Of a stretch of 64,000 nucleotides of DNA, positions 1-12,892 are shown piece by piece (the stretch's first letter is position 1; every line of letters begins with the position of its first letter). The notes under the pieces are model-generated. The model worked only from the letters and a program-made list of their open reading frames with translations, ran no database searches and had not been told where the DNA came from. Made by a program: the position numbers and the translations under genes. The DNA is from Panopea generosa (lineage: Eukaryota > Mollusca > Bivalvia > Adapedonta > Hiatellidae): NCBI GenBank assembly GCA_029582155.1, contig CM055902.1, forward strand, positions 12,249,041 through 12,313,040. Reading direction: 5' to 3'.

Positions 1-60
1 CTCCCCCACCACGCCCCTGTGTTCGTTATCATCGGACAAAACCCGATTTCGCAGATACAA
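1..60 (+). other. GC-richer left edge, possible upstream exon (unresolved)
   Basis: The first 60 bases are clearly richer in G and C than the AT-rich sequence that follows, which suggests the end of an exon cut by the window edge. All three plus frames are open here, so composition alone does not fix the frame. Frame 3, ended at base 60 before GTTTTT, would leave one base over and so agree in phase with the downstream exon candidates. GTTTTT is a poor donor, however. Transcript data would be needed to call this an exon of the gene ending at 4073. Confidence 0.2.
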
Positions 61-410
61 GTTTTTATTTTGTAAAATTAAATGTAAACCAGTTATATTC
101 TTAGCATTGCCCACAGGACTCGAAAACCTAAACAATTTCTGAATCTATTTTCAATACAGTAAACAGTAACTCAAACAGGTTTTAGGTAAAAAATATCTCT
201 TTAAGGTATAACTGGATTTGAGACATAATCTGCATGCGTGTTTGCCAAATTTTATTATACTCCATACGCCTCAACTGTAATTATGTTTTATTAACGAGTC
301 CCGAGTATTGTTGCGTTGTATCATGATTTAGATAGAAATAAGTATCCATATATTTGTCTTTATTGCCATGTGTATTCGTTTGTTGTCATGCTCTGACATA
401 ATTGTTGCAG

Positions 411-425
411 TAAATCACTTGCAAG
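411..425 (+). CDS. Possible 15-nt microexon of the unknown spliced gene
   Basis: A TTGTTGCAG acceptor ends at 410 and a very good donor, GCAAG|GTATGT, follows at 425/426. If both are used they define a 15-nt microexon. Read in the phase required by the next exon it gives xTA-N-H-L-Q plus one base, with no stop. The donor could instead end a longer exon whose start I cannot locate. The phase agreement is suggestive, but such short candidates also arise by chance. Confidence 0.28.
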
Positions 426-514
426 GTATGTATCGTAAAAGGTTCACCACCATTTTATTGCTCTATAACATAATTACGATGCACTATAGTTACACAATTT
501 CAACTTTATTTCAG

Positions 515-571
515 GACACCGGCAATATTCAAGATTGAATCCCAAGACATGGTCCAGAAATATAAAAATGG
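515..571 (+). CDS. Internal exon of unknown spliced gene (57 nt)
   Basis: The exon is bounded by a good acceptor (CTTTATTTCAG, ending at 514) and by GT at 572-573 in the context AATGG|GTATGC. It is 57 nt long, so both ends share one phase. In the phase demanded by the exon at 2590 it reads without a stop as HRQYSRLNPKTWSRNIKM followed by a split Gly codon. A second frame (TPAIFKIESQDMVQKYKNG) is also open, but it would not join in frame to the 2590 exon. The peptide is basic and I do not recognise a family. The next exon is about 2 kb downstream, across an intron that ends in a CTTA microsatellite. The call rests on splice sites and phase only. Confidence 0.45.
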
Positions 572-2215
572 GTATGCTGCATGCGTGTTTATTGGTTTAA
601 GGGAAAATATATAATGTATTATATTACACTTAATTAGTACTTAAGTTAAACTAATTATATTATCTAAAATATGCGACCTTGTACAATGACGTTGTCTTCT
701 AGTAAGGCCGGAAAATATTTGATATTCAATTATTTATACTAATTGCGCGAGAGAAACAGGGATTTCGTTTCAAAAATGATTATCATGACATATCTCTGAT
801 GTAATCTGGTTGTCTCGTAGTACATCATTAACGTTTAATGGTTGCTCTGATATCAATGTAATAACCAAAGTCCTGTGGGAATCATAATACTAAGGCTGGT
901 CATTAATATGTTAGGCAAATTCTCCTTAGTTGAAAATGACATGTCAGATTTATATTAAGTTTGACATGTGTTACATTTAATCCAACTGCAAACTGTATGT
1001 AAAAATTGATGGAAATATATAGCCAAACGAAACCGTTACATGCATTTCAAATTATGTACAGCCATCCACCACAGATCAGATTTGCGTTACGACATATTGG
1101 CGTCATTCCTATTGCAAGACATGTTCATCATTCTGTTACACATCGCTCCGATTTCTTAGTCATCTTGTGTACTGTAGTGTGCGCAATATCTGGTTCACAA
1201 CATATTTAATTAATTGTATAAAACGATGTCCCATGTCTAGCAGTTCTTTCGACTTCATTTGTGCTCGATTTTGACATATGCCGGCTACACTGTCACAATT
1301 CATTATGATTTCTTATCCCCCAGTTTTCCAGTTGTGCCACTTGTAGGCTATAGAACACACAACATATGACTCCCGAAACATAACTAAGCAATTCATCGTC
1401 TTAACCGAGGTTTTGCTAATAGCAAAACAAACTTGTATAGCCTATGTTGTTTCACTTTTTGACACAATTTTTGCTTGTTAGCGCTTCTGTCTTTTAAACG
1501 TACATTTTGCGTAAATCCCTAACAATTGCACACACTGTTGTTACTGAAGTGACGTAGGTAGACATCAATGAAGCGACTTCGATAGTATATTTTCCCGCGA
1601 AGTCTTATTATTTTTCACATATACACCTATCAAACTGTTGAATAATTTGCTATGGGTACCACATTATTCTTACTGATGTAAATCTGCAGCCACTTGCTGG
1701 GTATTTATGAAAAATACATCAACTCCTAAGTAACACTTGCATCAAAGTTGGATTTGCCCACGAATTTAATGATCAGCCCTCGTACACGCAGCATAGTTCG
1801 ACAGACCCTGTTCTCTGAAGTGTCTGTCAGTTTAGACATTCATTCGAAGCATGAGATAGAAGTCGCATGTCAAACAAGTATTTACTTTATAATACCAGAA
1901 CCTTATAATGATATATTTGAGGGAAATCATTTTCATATTAAAATATGGAAATACATTCCACTTGAAATAGAATTACATATGACATATCTTTAAACATTTA
2001 TAAATAAATTTCTGAATTGGGTATAATGCGACTTGTCATTAATGAAAATGACAACTACTATTTATTAGTTAATATATTGTTTAGTTTGTTTCTTTTCTGT
2101 TTGATTTTGTTGTATTTCATGATACATGATTTTTATATTTATTGTAAAAACATTTTATGCAATATCCTGTATTTTGTTATTATATATAATGATTTGGCTT
2201 CCTCCCTATGTAAAA
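572..2215 (+). other. Intron sequence, no gene seen
   Basis: AT-rich DNA between the candidate exons at 515-571 and 2590-2862. Short open frames here (for example around 1006-1209 and 1748-1993) have no coding character, no good splice context and no recognisable motif. I see no RNA gene and no intact mobile element. Confidence 0.5.
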
Positions 2216-2583
<368 letters not shown>

Positions 2584-2589
2584 TCACAG

Positions 2590-2862
2590 GAGGTATAAAA
2601 CGTAGCGGCTTTGACATGCTTGACCTTGATAGTATACTGAACGATCCCATCTTTATGGAAATGAATGAAGAGACAGAACAACATCATAATAATGGCTTGG
2701 CGCCAGTTGAAACTGTTGAAACTGTGAGACCAGTTAAAGACGAAATGTCTAATGTGATACCTGGATCTCAAGGGCCGTTTGATGAAGCGCCTCTCAGGAA
2801 AAAAGAGCAAGAGATAGCCGACACCATGATGGATGATTTTATGTTATTTCTTACCATGAAAG
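2590..2862 (+). CDS. Exon of unknown protein, 91 codons, acidic
   Basis: The region is open from a TTTTCACAG acceptor to an AAAG|GTAATA donor and is 273 nt long. Its codon use and base composition stand out from the surroundings. The peptide starts GIKRSGFDMLDLDSILND, continues through an acidic, Glu/Asp/Met-rich stretch (MEMNEETEQ), a low-complexity PVETVETVRPVKDE part, and ends RKKEQEIADTMMDDFMLFLTMK. The alternating acidic and bulky hydrophobic residues near its start and end resemble docking or activation peptides, but this is only an analogy. It begins at codon position 2 and ends after codon position 1, which fits both the upstream candidate (515-571) and the terminal exon at 4018. I do not recognise the protein family. 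The frame and the exon status are fairly secure; the function is unknown. Confidence 0.7.
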
Positions 2863-3574
2863 GTAATATAAAAGAAAAGTAAACAGGATTCATGTAGTAT
2901 ACAAACCTATAAGCACTAGGAAATAAATCATAGACTAACACAATCATGTTTTCCGATGTTTTATATATATGCTAGCATTGTTCATGAGTGAGTAATGTTA
3001 TAAAATAATAGAAAACTCGGACCCGTTTCACTAACTTTCGTAAGTCTAACGATTTTCGTACGAACAAATGAGGATGGCTAGCACCGTTTCATTTGTGCAG
3101 TATTTTTGCAAATTTTAAAAAGAATACTATTGATGAATTTGTAAAATGATGTAAGTGAAACACTAAAGGAATTTCCAGATTTATTCGTTATTTCAAATTT
3201 TATAAACGTTAGTGAAACAGATGCAAAATACAGTATATGGAGCAAAATGGAGAAAATGACTGTAAAACAGCACAAAAATGCATCACATCGAATGAACCTA
3301 TTCAAATTATCTTTTTGTGAACACAATTTTAAAATAATCTTTATATTTGTTAATTCAAACATATATATATATATGCTATTAATAAATCAATTATTTATCG
3401 CTCAGGCAATATTTGTATTGATAATTGATATACAAGCAATAGAATCTACAACAATAACATTTTTCTTTCTTTATTTGTATTTTACATTAATGCGATGATT
3501 CATTATCATTTCATAATGAAAGCGTCTTCCATGCAATATTTTCTTGTTTATTTGCTTGTAAGTATGATTGTTTG

Positions 3575-3832
3575 TATGGTGTTTAGCGTCGGTTCGAACA
3601 ATTGTCATCTATATCGCGACGGTGTCTAGTTAAGACAGTTTTCTATCACGCCGTGGAGACATTATACTATCACGGGCCAACCAGACCTAAAACTATCCTG
3701 TCCTATAACTATCACCTAACCGCGGTGCGCTAAACAAAGCAACTTGCAGTACCATTTTTCAAGTATGTGGTATAACACTGCCGGGTATCGAATCCACGAC
3801 CTCTACATCTAGACCACAACTGAGGTTACCAT
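3575..3832 (-). mobile_element. tRNA-derived SINE, family 1, minus strand
   Basis: Read on the minus strand, the element begins with a tRNA-like head. It has an A-box-like GTTGTGGTCTAGATGTAGAG near 3822-3803 and a B-box-like GGATTCGATACC at 3795-3784. A body of about 190 bp follows, including the stretch around 3660-3690, and it ends near GTTTAGCG at 3581. A second copy lacking the head lies at 43485-43705. It sits in the intron between the exons at 2590-2862 and 4018-4073. It is not a functional tRNA, because no cloverleaf closes. Confidence 0.6.
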
Positions 3833-4017
3833 GCCTTATTTAATCGTACACTAGTTGCCTTGTATGTATGACGTAAAATGTACATGCTGTCAATTGTAAT
3901 ACTACTCAAAATCAATGTACGTTTGTCCTATTGACACGACTTTTTTGTCTTTTTTATCGCCATGCAATTCTATGAGCAGTTTTACACTTTTATAGTATTG
4001 TTATTCTTTATTTTCAG

Positions 4018-4073
4018 AAATGGGAATGTTGGACGCATGTTTAGGTTCAGACGGAGGAAGTAACACGATCTAA
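4018..4073 (+). CDS. Terminal coding exon of the unknown spliced gene
   Basis: A strong acceptor (CTTTATTTTCAG, ending at 4017) is followed by AA, which completes the Gly/Glu-type codon left open by the upstream exon (G + AA = Glu). The frame then reads MGMLDACLGSDGGSNTI and stops with TAA at 4071-4073. Phase agreement across the 1155-bp intron, together with the strong acceptor, is the main support. The C-terminus ends ...GGSNTI; a short hydrophobic C-terminal end could be a peptide-binding tail, but that is speculation. Possible polyadenylation signals downstream are ATTAAA at 4457 and AATAAA at 4862; I cannot choose between them. Confidence 0.62.
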
Positions 4074-6002
4074 AGGGACATAACACAATGGGGAGAAGAG
4101 TTTTGCATATCATTCACTATTGTTTACCTTTCGGTTGATTGCACACAGTCATATCGTCATCATTTTGCGTGTTAAAATAGATTAATTTCATCAATGATAT
4201 CATTTGTTTCAATTCTTATTGCTACAATGTACAATTCTTTTTTTTCAATTTCAATCGCTAAACGTGACCCGTTTAATCGACATGTAATATGTTTGTAAGG
4301 GTCGTGGTTGACCATCCTTCAACAAGCTTTACATATACGAGTGCTAATCAAGTTCTTTATATAGTATTCTTAAAAATAACACAATGCAGTCTCAACAAAT
4401 ACTAGTTTGAGTTTATTACTTTTGATATGATGCACTATAGATACGTGTAACAATGGATTAAAAACAAAGACGTCATGTGTCCGTCTATTTTTAACGAAAC
4501 CATCTAAATTTTATCAAGTTGATTGTAAGGATTTCTTTCATCACTATTACCATTTTAAATATTGTAACACATTTAATTCAAATAACATTTATTAGAAACT
4601 TTTGTAATACAAGTGCATGTAACATACTACTATATAATGAAATAGGAAGAGAACTATTTGAAACATTACATTTAAAATGATTATTGAAAATCAATTTGAA
4701 TTTCATAATCAATACTATAGGAGTAGTACGATTTCAAGTAACATACATAATGAAATAAGAGGACAACTATTAAAAACATTAAATTTAATAAGGTTTTAAA
4801 GCAATATTATATGAAAAGTAAGGTTAAATATTTTTGGTAAAAGCATAGAATATGTCATAGAAATAAAAATACTAGACTCGGTGAAACATACTTTTACGCA
4901 ATCCCCTTCACGTACCCAACCACCGGATTAAGTTTATTTTTAACTTATACTGAATGAGCATCCTGATTTTATGGAATTAGAAATTATATCAACACTGCAT
5001 TGTTTTGACTAACAAGTAAAACAAATAGTAAGGTATAATAGTTAAGTATATATTTGTAACAAACTTGCTACGATTAAAACTTCTATATATGTAAATGGTT
5101 CATGCATGAGATATATAAATAAATATACTTTATATTAGCATTTATTTTAAACAGACCCTTTCGGGAGATTTAAAAACACTGACATAAAGAAACTTACCTG
5201 TTGACATTTTTTTATTAAATGTACTCGATCAAAAAGTGAGAATTTAAAATTAATTCATGTATGTTCAATATAAGTATTCCAAACTTCCATATGTCACACT
5301 GGTTGTTCAATTGATATGTATAATTATTATTTTATTGTGATAAAAAATTATATAAGTGCAAGAGACTAGCCATTTTTATGATACAACGTGTTTTATGTGT
5401 TAGTATTTCTAACCTATGTACACATGAATTGAAATATTAAAAATGAAAAAAAATGCAATACTTGATTAAAATATGATGACATATAAGTTGTTTTTGTTTT
5501 TATTAATTTACCAACTAAATATCAAGCACTGTAATATTTAATTCAGAATTCAAGTTATATGTGATGCCTATTCTAGATAAAAAAAATTCATGTAAAAAAA
5601 ACTATTTTAACTCGAAATATCGCTGTTAGATATGTCAAATATATCTCAAGCTCATAGGGAATGTCAAGAAGTTGGTGTAAGTATCTTGAAATTAAAAGGG
5701 ATATACCGTAAGGCGACTGTGTCTTCACTGGATTAAGCTGCGAAACGGTCTAGCATGTAACTATGTCAAACAATGTTCTTCAAACAATATAATATATACA
5801 TTTTCTTCAGGCTTCTTGCCTCATGATTCATTAACTTCAAACAAAAATAAAATGACTCTTATATTTAGAAATCATACAAACAAATGATTACAACCAATTA
5901 TATAATTATGCAGTATAATGTTTCTAACCATGTAGTGTTGGACTAACTGTTGCCCAACAATCTTTTATATGATGAGACTAGACAACATGTCTGAACAGCA
6001 TA
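4074..6002. other. 3' UTR and AT-rich intergenic DNA
   Basis: Follows the TAA at 4073. It is very AT-rich with many A and T runs. No open frame of interest, no SINE and no clear tandem repeat was seen. The first part is presumably 3' UTR of the upstream gene. Confidence 0.5.
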
Positions 6003-6290
6003 TGTTTGAGAACTGTTTCAAACTCAAACCAAAACTTTATGCTTGGATTAATCCTCACTTCCAGCACAAAATTACACGTATATATTTGAAGACTGTTTCA
6101 AACCTAAATCTTCGAACTAAGTTAATGCGCATGAAACAAAGTCAAGTTCCAGCACCAAAACTAAATTTAATATGTTTGAGAACGGTTTCAAACTAAAAGC
6201 ATCAAACTCAACTTATGCGCATCAAACAATCTCAAATTCCTGCGCAAAAATTACTCATACGAGTTTCAAACACCAACTTGAAGCCTTCCC
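6003..6290 (+). repeat. Degenerate tandem repeat, period about 85-90 bp
   Basis: The core TTTGAGAACTGTTTCAAAC recurs in decayed form near 6005, 6091, 6173 and 6258, each followed by Lys/Asn-codon-rich sequence with GCGCATCAAAC and CCAGCACCAAAA motifs. There are about 3.3 diverged copies. Open frames over it (5969-6196, 6172-6363) are by-products and are frame-shifted between copies. Confidence 0.6.
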
Positions 6291-6363
6291 AAAGCCTAAA
6301 GCCAGTAGGAATCTTTGTCGCAATCCACTGGCTGTAACAAAGATATGTTCCAGTTATAAATAA

Positions 6364-9300
6364 TACTCACGTATTACACGCCGGGTCTTAATAGTTTATG
6401 TTGAAAGTAAGACATATTAACATATAGATTCCGAACTAAGATACTGTACTGATAACGTAATTATTATTTCAAACAGAGTGATTCTTGGACAATCCCAATT
6501 ACTGTACATATTATTACCATTTCAATAATTTTATTTTTTAGTATCTATAAAAAGTTATGTTGCATTTGGTTATTTCTATCACTTCAGTTTAATATATTTA
6601 TTTCTATTCTATGAAATTAAATTAAGTAGTCAATTTCATCTTGTTATCTAATGATTTTTATTGAAATACATTTAACGATTTAAATTATTTCAGTTAAAAC
6701 ATTTATATATAATGAAATAATAGTCATTTTTATGATATCGGTGTAATACAATGACATCACTATACACTTAATAACGTTGCCTGCAACTGATTTATGTTAC
6801 TATTATACATAAAATTATCCATTATACTAATTAAATGTGCTAATTGTTCCATTACTCAACCAGCATTCGTTAAAGCATATTTAACGCAAAACTTCAGATT
6901 TTTGTAATTAAAAATGGTATTCTTCGTCTATAACTGTTATAACTGTTATATTGTCATATGAATGTAATATTAAATTGAAGACATGAAGAATATAATTGTA
7001 ACATATCTACTCTTTTCAAAAGTAAGTCATGACTTTAACACTGAAACTATGACTTTGGTATTACATGTAGCCATTTGATGGAATGGCATGACATTTGGAT
7101 AAAAGTCAGTATTGAATAACGATTAAAATTATCTATACTGAAGTGCTTTATGCACCAGCATATATATAATCGTATAACTATAACAATTTTTAAAAGCGAC
7201 AACACGAATGGTGACCTTGACATGTATAAAACATTCCACATTTGATGTCAATGATATTTCAAGGAACTACTTATTTGACATTGAAATTGCTAGTCGATTA
7301 GCACACACGTTTATAGCCAAGAACCTGATATCGCACATCTCGATGCACACATGCAAGTACTTGCCCAGTGCACCTTCTGTTTTGGTTTCAGAGTAAACCA
7401 ATTAATAGACAAATTGCTTATCCTTTGTATAATTATCGGGTAAGACATCCCTAGAGAAACGAGTCGGAAGAATGATTTCTTTGGTCCTAAGAAGTCAGCA
7501 AACCAAAAGAGTTTGAATTATTTACAAAAATACGTTGCAAGCCATACACTGTTTTACCAAATATTGCAATTTTTATTGAATTTAGAAAATTTGAGTTGTA
7601 TCTTATGCATATGTTCCGCGTTGGTTAGAGGTCATGTGATCGAAAAATGATGGAATAATATTATAATCGTATACAAAAGAATTTAATGTATATCTTTATA
7701 TAAACATTAAGGTGTTTTTGTCTTTTATATGATGCCGATATTTGCGAACAGGCAGTCAGTCTAAACTTTTTATCACCTAAAATATATTAATCTTCAATTA
7801 TGTATATGATCATTGTATGCAATGGATGTTTGAAATTGGATCTATTAAAATAAAAGAAAAAAACCCATGTAAAACAAGGAAATACTTTTGTAACTTAGAC
7901 AAACTGTAAGATATTTGCTTAAAAATCAGTAAGCTCGATGACATGAATCCGTTGCCTTTGTTGGTGGATAGTGTTTTGTTTAGTACAAAGCGGTTTGGCT
8001 GATATTATATCAATATCCTTGGAGCTGTTTTACGACCCATTTTTTTATTTGAACACTTTTCTTAAACATTCTTATGTTTATATGTGTAATTAGTGTTATA
8101 GATCTAATGTGAGGTAAACATTTTATTACCGAGAATTTGCGTTTCAACTTATGCACATGCGCATCGTTTATCCGTTTCTGTCTATCTGTTTGTGCGTTTC
8201 ATTGTGTGTATAATCGTGCCTGGATGCATGGTAAATGATATCTGTCATGTTCATAGTCAGTGTATTATTAATTAGAATTTACATGTCTAACGTCATATAT
8301 TGCATTAATTTGTACCATGATTTTAAAGTTATGTGTACACATGATTGTCACTATTTGTTTTGGTATGTCCGTATTTTCATTGCTCATGATCACATGCTAC
8401 ATGTAGTTACATATTAAATATTGTTCACACGTTCGTAGTTGTATGCATTAAGCTGTTTTAGATCAATGTTTTGAAACGCAATTGATAAATCTTTGTAAAT
8501 AATATTGTCAATAATTAAAATCAAAAGATATTACATTCGTTTATTTTTGCACATATAGCTTAAATAACGCCAACTTTTGTTATAGAATTAAATCTCTTCA
8601 AGGCAAAATGTATTATCAAAGGGAAATAAGTATGAAAAGTTTCTTACGAAAGGAACTTTCTGTAGTAATGTACCTTTGAGCTTTCAGAACATTGCTTACT
8701 ATAATAACATTGATAGTACGTTATTCAGTGTAATTGTTTAAGTTAAACATTATTTCATTTACATGATAGAACAGTGCAGAATATCAGCATTATAGCATTA
8801 TAAATGGTTTTACCATAATTATCCCAAAAACATGAAGCATATACAACAATCTAACCAATAATAAATATAGTTATTATGAGTAGTTTAGAAGTTGTAGTGA
8901 GAATGAACATGGCTGATTAAGTCCAACTTTAAATGATACACGTTTATTTTTATTTCTTATACACTGGATTATGTCAATCGTCAATGGGCGGTTTCATTAC
9001 TAGATTTATGTGTGCTAGCGTCCGTCGTCCGCCGCCATCTCAGTTCTCGTTGTCTGACTGAAATGCGAGATGTATCTTGCTCATTTCAAATATTTGCTTT
9101 TCTACAAAGATAAACAATGTTTGTTGTTTTGAAACGTATGCACTGAACATAATCATGATTAATGCAAAATAGGCGAGATAAAAATATATTATAATTATTC
9201 CAGTCGGTTTATTTTGCATAAAAGCAATTAAATGTTTAACATTATTTGCAATATTTTCGCATCAACAAATAAATATTGAAAAAGAAATTAATGATCTACA

Positions 9301-10378
9301 GACGCTCATTGATTACTTCATAAAACTAAAACATCGGCTTATGAAAATGCATCAAAATGGGTAATTAAGTGTGAAATGTAACATAAAGTGCGAAATGTAA
9401 TGTTTAAAATAGCAAAATTAAGTCACAGAATCGTGTTTTAATCTAAATCGGTAGAGTATGTTAATGTAAGTTAACATTGATGTATGTAATTCATCTCCTT
9501 ATCTTATCTATATAGTAGTATACTTTGTCCAATGTTACCTTACGTAATTCAATATACAATTTTAAAAGAGCAGATGATCATTAATTTTATACGTATATTT
9601 TTAATTTTTGTCTCGTTATGGATATTATATTAATACAAATGCAAACAACTGAAAATAAATACTTATATTTTGATAATTATATTACTAGTAGCAGTATATA
9701 TCAATCATATCTTATTGAGTTGTTTGTACTAAGAATTATGTTCTCGCATTTTAAACACTTAAATACAAAATGATGCTAGTTTATTTAAAACAATTTTTTT
9801 CGCTTGAATTTAAGCTATATATAAATTTGAATATACAGTTATTTGATATAATATTTTGGAAAATATGTCTTACGCATTTCGCATAGAACGATTTATACAT
9901 ATATCGTCACTTATGTAAACTACTTATTAAAAAGCAATTATACTGACGATTTTGATTTTAAATAAATATTAAGACATTTAATTGACTTATAACGATATTA
10001 ACGACATCCGTTTATCGTTTTAGAAAAAAAACATAAACCCGACTCACAATTTATGTCAGTCGTCAGGTAAACCTGTACCAAACACAAATTAAAGTCTTGG
10101 TAAGTGTCAAACGCGATAAAGAACGAATTTGATAACTGATTGCGATGTTGTCTTAAGTTAAATGTGAATTTTACATGACTTTACACTGACAGGTCTAGTG
10201 GTAAAGTCTGATTCAGCATATGTTTATGTCTAAATGAATTTTTAAATGGTTAAACGGCAATGATGAAATCAAAATTATCTAATGTTCACGATTCAAATAG
10301 TTTAAAGTTTATATTTAAGAAATTATTAACACTTTTTATAAGGATATTGAAGTCACTTGATTTAATTTGATACTAATT
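6364..10378. other. AT-rich DNA, no gene seen
   Basis: About 4 kb without a convincing exon, RNA gene or intact repeat. Open frames at 7208-7396 and 8235-8417 have random composition and no splice context that I trust. Confidence 0.5.
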
Positions 10379-10592
10379 GGGTCCTCCGTGGCCGATTGAT
10401 TTAAGGCATCCGTCTATAGATCACCTACCTCTCACTGCTTATATCGAAGGTTCGAGTCCTGTTTGGTCCAAAAAGATACATTAGAAAGTTTCTTGCGGAA
10501 GGATTGTTCAGATTCATTCTATCTATAAAACTAATATTTCCATATATAACCTTAAATGTGTTAAATATGTCGTTAAACCCCTTTAAACAATA
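10379..10592 (+). mobile_element. tRNA-derived SINE, family 2 (plus copy)
   Basis: The head GGTCCTCCGTGGCCGATTGA resembles the 5' part and A box of a Leu/Ser-type tRNA. The B box GGTTCGAGTCC is exact at 10449-10459. The body continues with TTGCGGAAGG, CAGATT, CCATATATAA and GTCGTTAAACCCC. The same head-body order recurs at 55774-55980 (plus), 36126-36245 (minus) and 59836-59997 (minus). Partial copies lie at 17838-18025 and 62776-62901. Confidence 0.75.
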
Positions 10593-11270
10593 ATTTATAT
10601 TATATAGGATATTTTCTCGAGAAAAACTGATAAAGGAAATTGGCCCGTATTGTCATATATGACAACAAAGCTAAAAATATAAAAATTCCATATGCATTTG
10701 AGGTTCAAGTACAAAATTCCGTCCTGCGGGATAACTGTTTTGGCGGAAACGAGGCTTTCCTTAATTCCCGCGAAAATGCTAGAATAGGCTCCTTACTGCA
10801 CTGATCATGTAGGTATCGTATTGTAGGCTTACGACACTATTTTTATAACTGCGTCAATTTTAAATCGATATACTGTTTAAAGGGTTACTGCTTGCATATA
10901 TAAAGCATGTGAAAAAAAAAAAAATTCAATGAATAAAAACTAGTTCCTATAAGGTACGGTCATTTTGGATATGTTTCAGACTGTTAAATCTGAGCACGAC
11001 GGCGTAAGCAGTGCTTTGCCTTTGATATAAATCCCTACAAATATTGCATAAATACAAACATTGCGAAGAAATAACAGAAGTCACGGTTGTTTAGCTGTTT
11101 CAAAAAATATACGCCACTCGGTGGTTTAAACCTGTTTTACAGGTGCACCCATCTACGCTTTTTGAACATTCGTCACACTATAAAACTAATTATTAAAATT
11201 ATAATCATCCCACATTTATATACGATATAAAACCCAAATATAAAACGCAAATTAACTGTGTGCTACAACG

Positions 11271-11359
11271 TTCTGTGAATTACGATACAAGCTTCTTTAA
11301 ATGAAAACTAAACAGCTAAACAGTATTTTAAGAAGAAGCTTGTATCGTAATTCACAGAA
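11271..11359. repeat. Perfect inverted repeat, 27-nt arms, 35-nt loop
   Basis: The arm 11271-11297 (starting TTCTGTGAATTACG) is the exact reverse complement of 11333-11359, separated by a loop rich in AAACAGCTAAACAG. I checked all 27 positions and found no mismatch. The right arm ends 9 bases before the target-site duplication of the SINE at 11380. It could be a tiny foldback element or a recent templated inversion. Confidence 0.9.
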
Positions 11360-11368
11360 TGGTGTTTG

Positions 11369-11691
11369 TTTTAACAAAGCCGGGCCCGATTAGCTCAGTC
11401 GGTTTCGCGTCTGACTATCAATCCAGGGATCGTGAGTTCGAATTCCCGCCCGGCAACAGTCTCCGTGGTGACTGCTATACGACATTGTGTCTCATTATCA
11501 TTCGTCTCTCATTGCTGATTAAAGTGGGAAAGTTATCAGTTACTTGCGGAGATGGAGTGTGCTCGAGTACTGGTTAACCTTTCAGAATCCCAGGCAACAA
11601 TGGTTTGGTTAACGGATCGTCTGTAAGCCCTCGATGGCATAAAAATGAAGCTAAATATTCAATCAATCAATCAATCAGTCTTTTAACAAAG
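11369..11691 (+). mobile_element. Complete tRNA-derived SINE with 11-bp target-site duplication
   Basis: The element runs 11380-11680. Its head GCCGGGCCCGATTAGCTCAG has a good A box, a loop resembling an anticodon arm (CTGACTATCAATCCAG), and the B box GAGTTCGAATTCC. The tRNA part closes with CCGCCCGGC pairing to the 5' GCCGGGC. A non-tRNA body of about 220 bp follows and ends in a CAAT-type simple tail (11660-11676). TTTTAACAAAG occurs at 11369-11379 immediately before the element and again at 11681-11691 immediately after it, a perfect target-site duplication. The perfect duplication suggests a fairly recent insertion. Confidence 0.88.
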
Positions 11692-12033
11692 ACTTATGGC
11701 TTGTTATGTACCAATTATGTAAATGTATAACATCGGTTATTTCATAATAAAAGCTCTATTTTTATTACGTTTTTTTATATTAACGTAATGCAAAAAACTC
11801 AAAAATAAATAACATCTGTTTAGTTTAGTTGTTGTCTTATTGCATTATTGACTCGGTTTATACTATATATATTTTTTGTATATATATATTAATATCGATT
11901 AGAATATCTCAATGATAAACTGTTTTCAGCTCCAGAAATATAATCTGGCTCCGATTTAAGAAAATGTCAAATGTTCCACTCAACGAATTGATCCACCTTT
12001 ATATACCCACGCCACTTTTTTGATGAAATAAAT

Positions 12034-12170
12034 CTTTATAAAGCATGTGAGTAGTCATGAATTAACTAAATCCTACCCATATAAAACCGTTTATGTATGT
12101 AAATTGTCCGTTCATTCCAGATGTGTTGCACGTAAAACCATAGTATATAATTCATGATTGACTTTAAATT
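12034..12170 (-). mobile_element. Fragment of long-armed MITE (one arm)
   Basis: Matches, in inverted orientation and with substitutions, the right arm of the complete element at 40902-41408. The order is AAGCATGTGAGTAGTCA, then ATCCTAC, ATGTATGTAAATTGTCC, CCAGATGTGTTGCA, TAGTATATAATTCATGA. Only one arm plus a few internal bases remain. Confidence 0.7.
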
Positions 12171-12892
12171 GATTGGTTTGGCAGATGCCTTGATAATGTG
12201 GATATGGTTTGCATACTGTTGTTTTCATGTACTACTCTCAATCATTATGTATTTCATTTGCATATTCCATAAAAAGATATCGAAAAACAATTGCATTAAT
12301 TTAGGTATTGTAGCCTTTTAGTTTGCCGATAGGTCTGACATGATTTTATACATTGCAATTTGATATTTTCTGCAAGATATTAACAATAAATACATAACAA
12401 ATACAATTCACGTGTTCATTCCTTTTAATGTTTCAATAAAGAATATGTCTTATTTCTGCTCTTAATCTACTTCTACACTAAGCCACAGACTTTAAGCATT
12501 CACAGCGCTTCAATTTCAATATGTAAGGAAACGAACGCTATGTTTAGAAATATTTATGATAAATTATGTAATGCACATTTATATCATTTATTAAAGAGAC
12601 ATGTATAACGATACGTGTAATAATATATGTGCCAGTAAGGCAAAATAAATACAAATGTTAGAATTATCTATTAAATTGTGAAAGTTAAAAATATATATGT
12701 CACTTATTTTTACACTTACAGGAGTGCAATTTAAAATCATTTTTTCCAACTTGATATCCTATTCTACGGCTAACGTAAAATCTAAATTTCCTAAGTTGTT
12801 GCATTATAAATAAGGTACGTGTTTAAATTATTTGACTTATCCATGACTCCAAATTTAACACTGGGGTATCTCTGCAATACCTAAAAAGTACA

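Noticed and set aside
3020-3200. Possible inverted-repeat MITE (CCGTTTCACTAAC ... AAGTGAAAC)
   Set aside because: Only short matching ends; the arms do not extend convincingly.
11380-11456. Functional tRNA gene
   Set aside because: The acceptor ends pair and A/B boxes are good, but the anticodon arm has an extra base, and the element continues into a SINE body with a target-site duplication.
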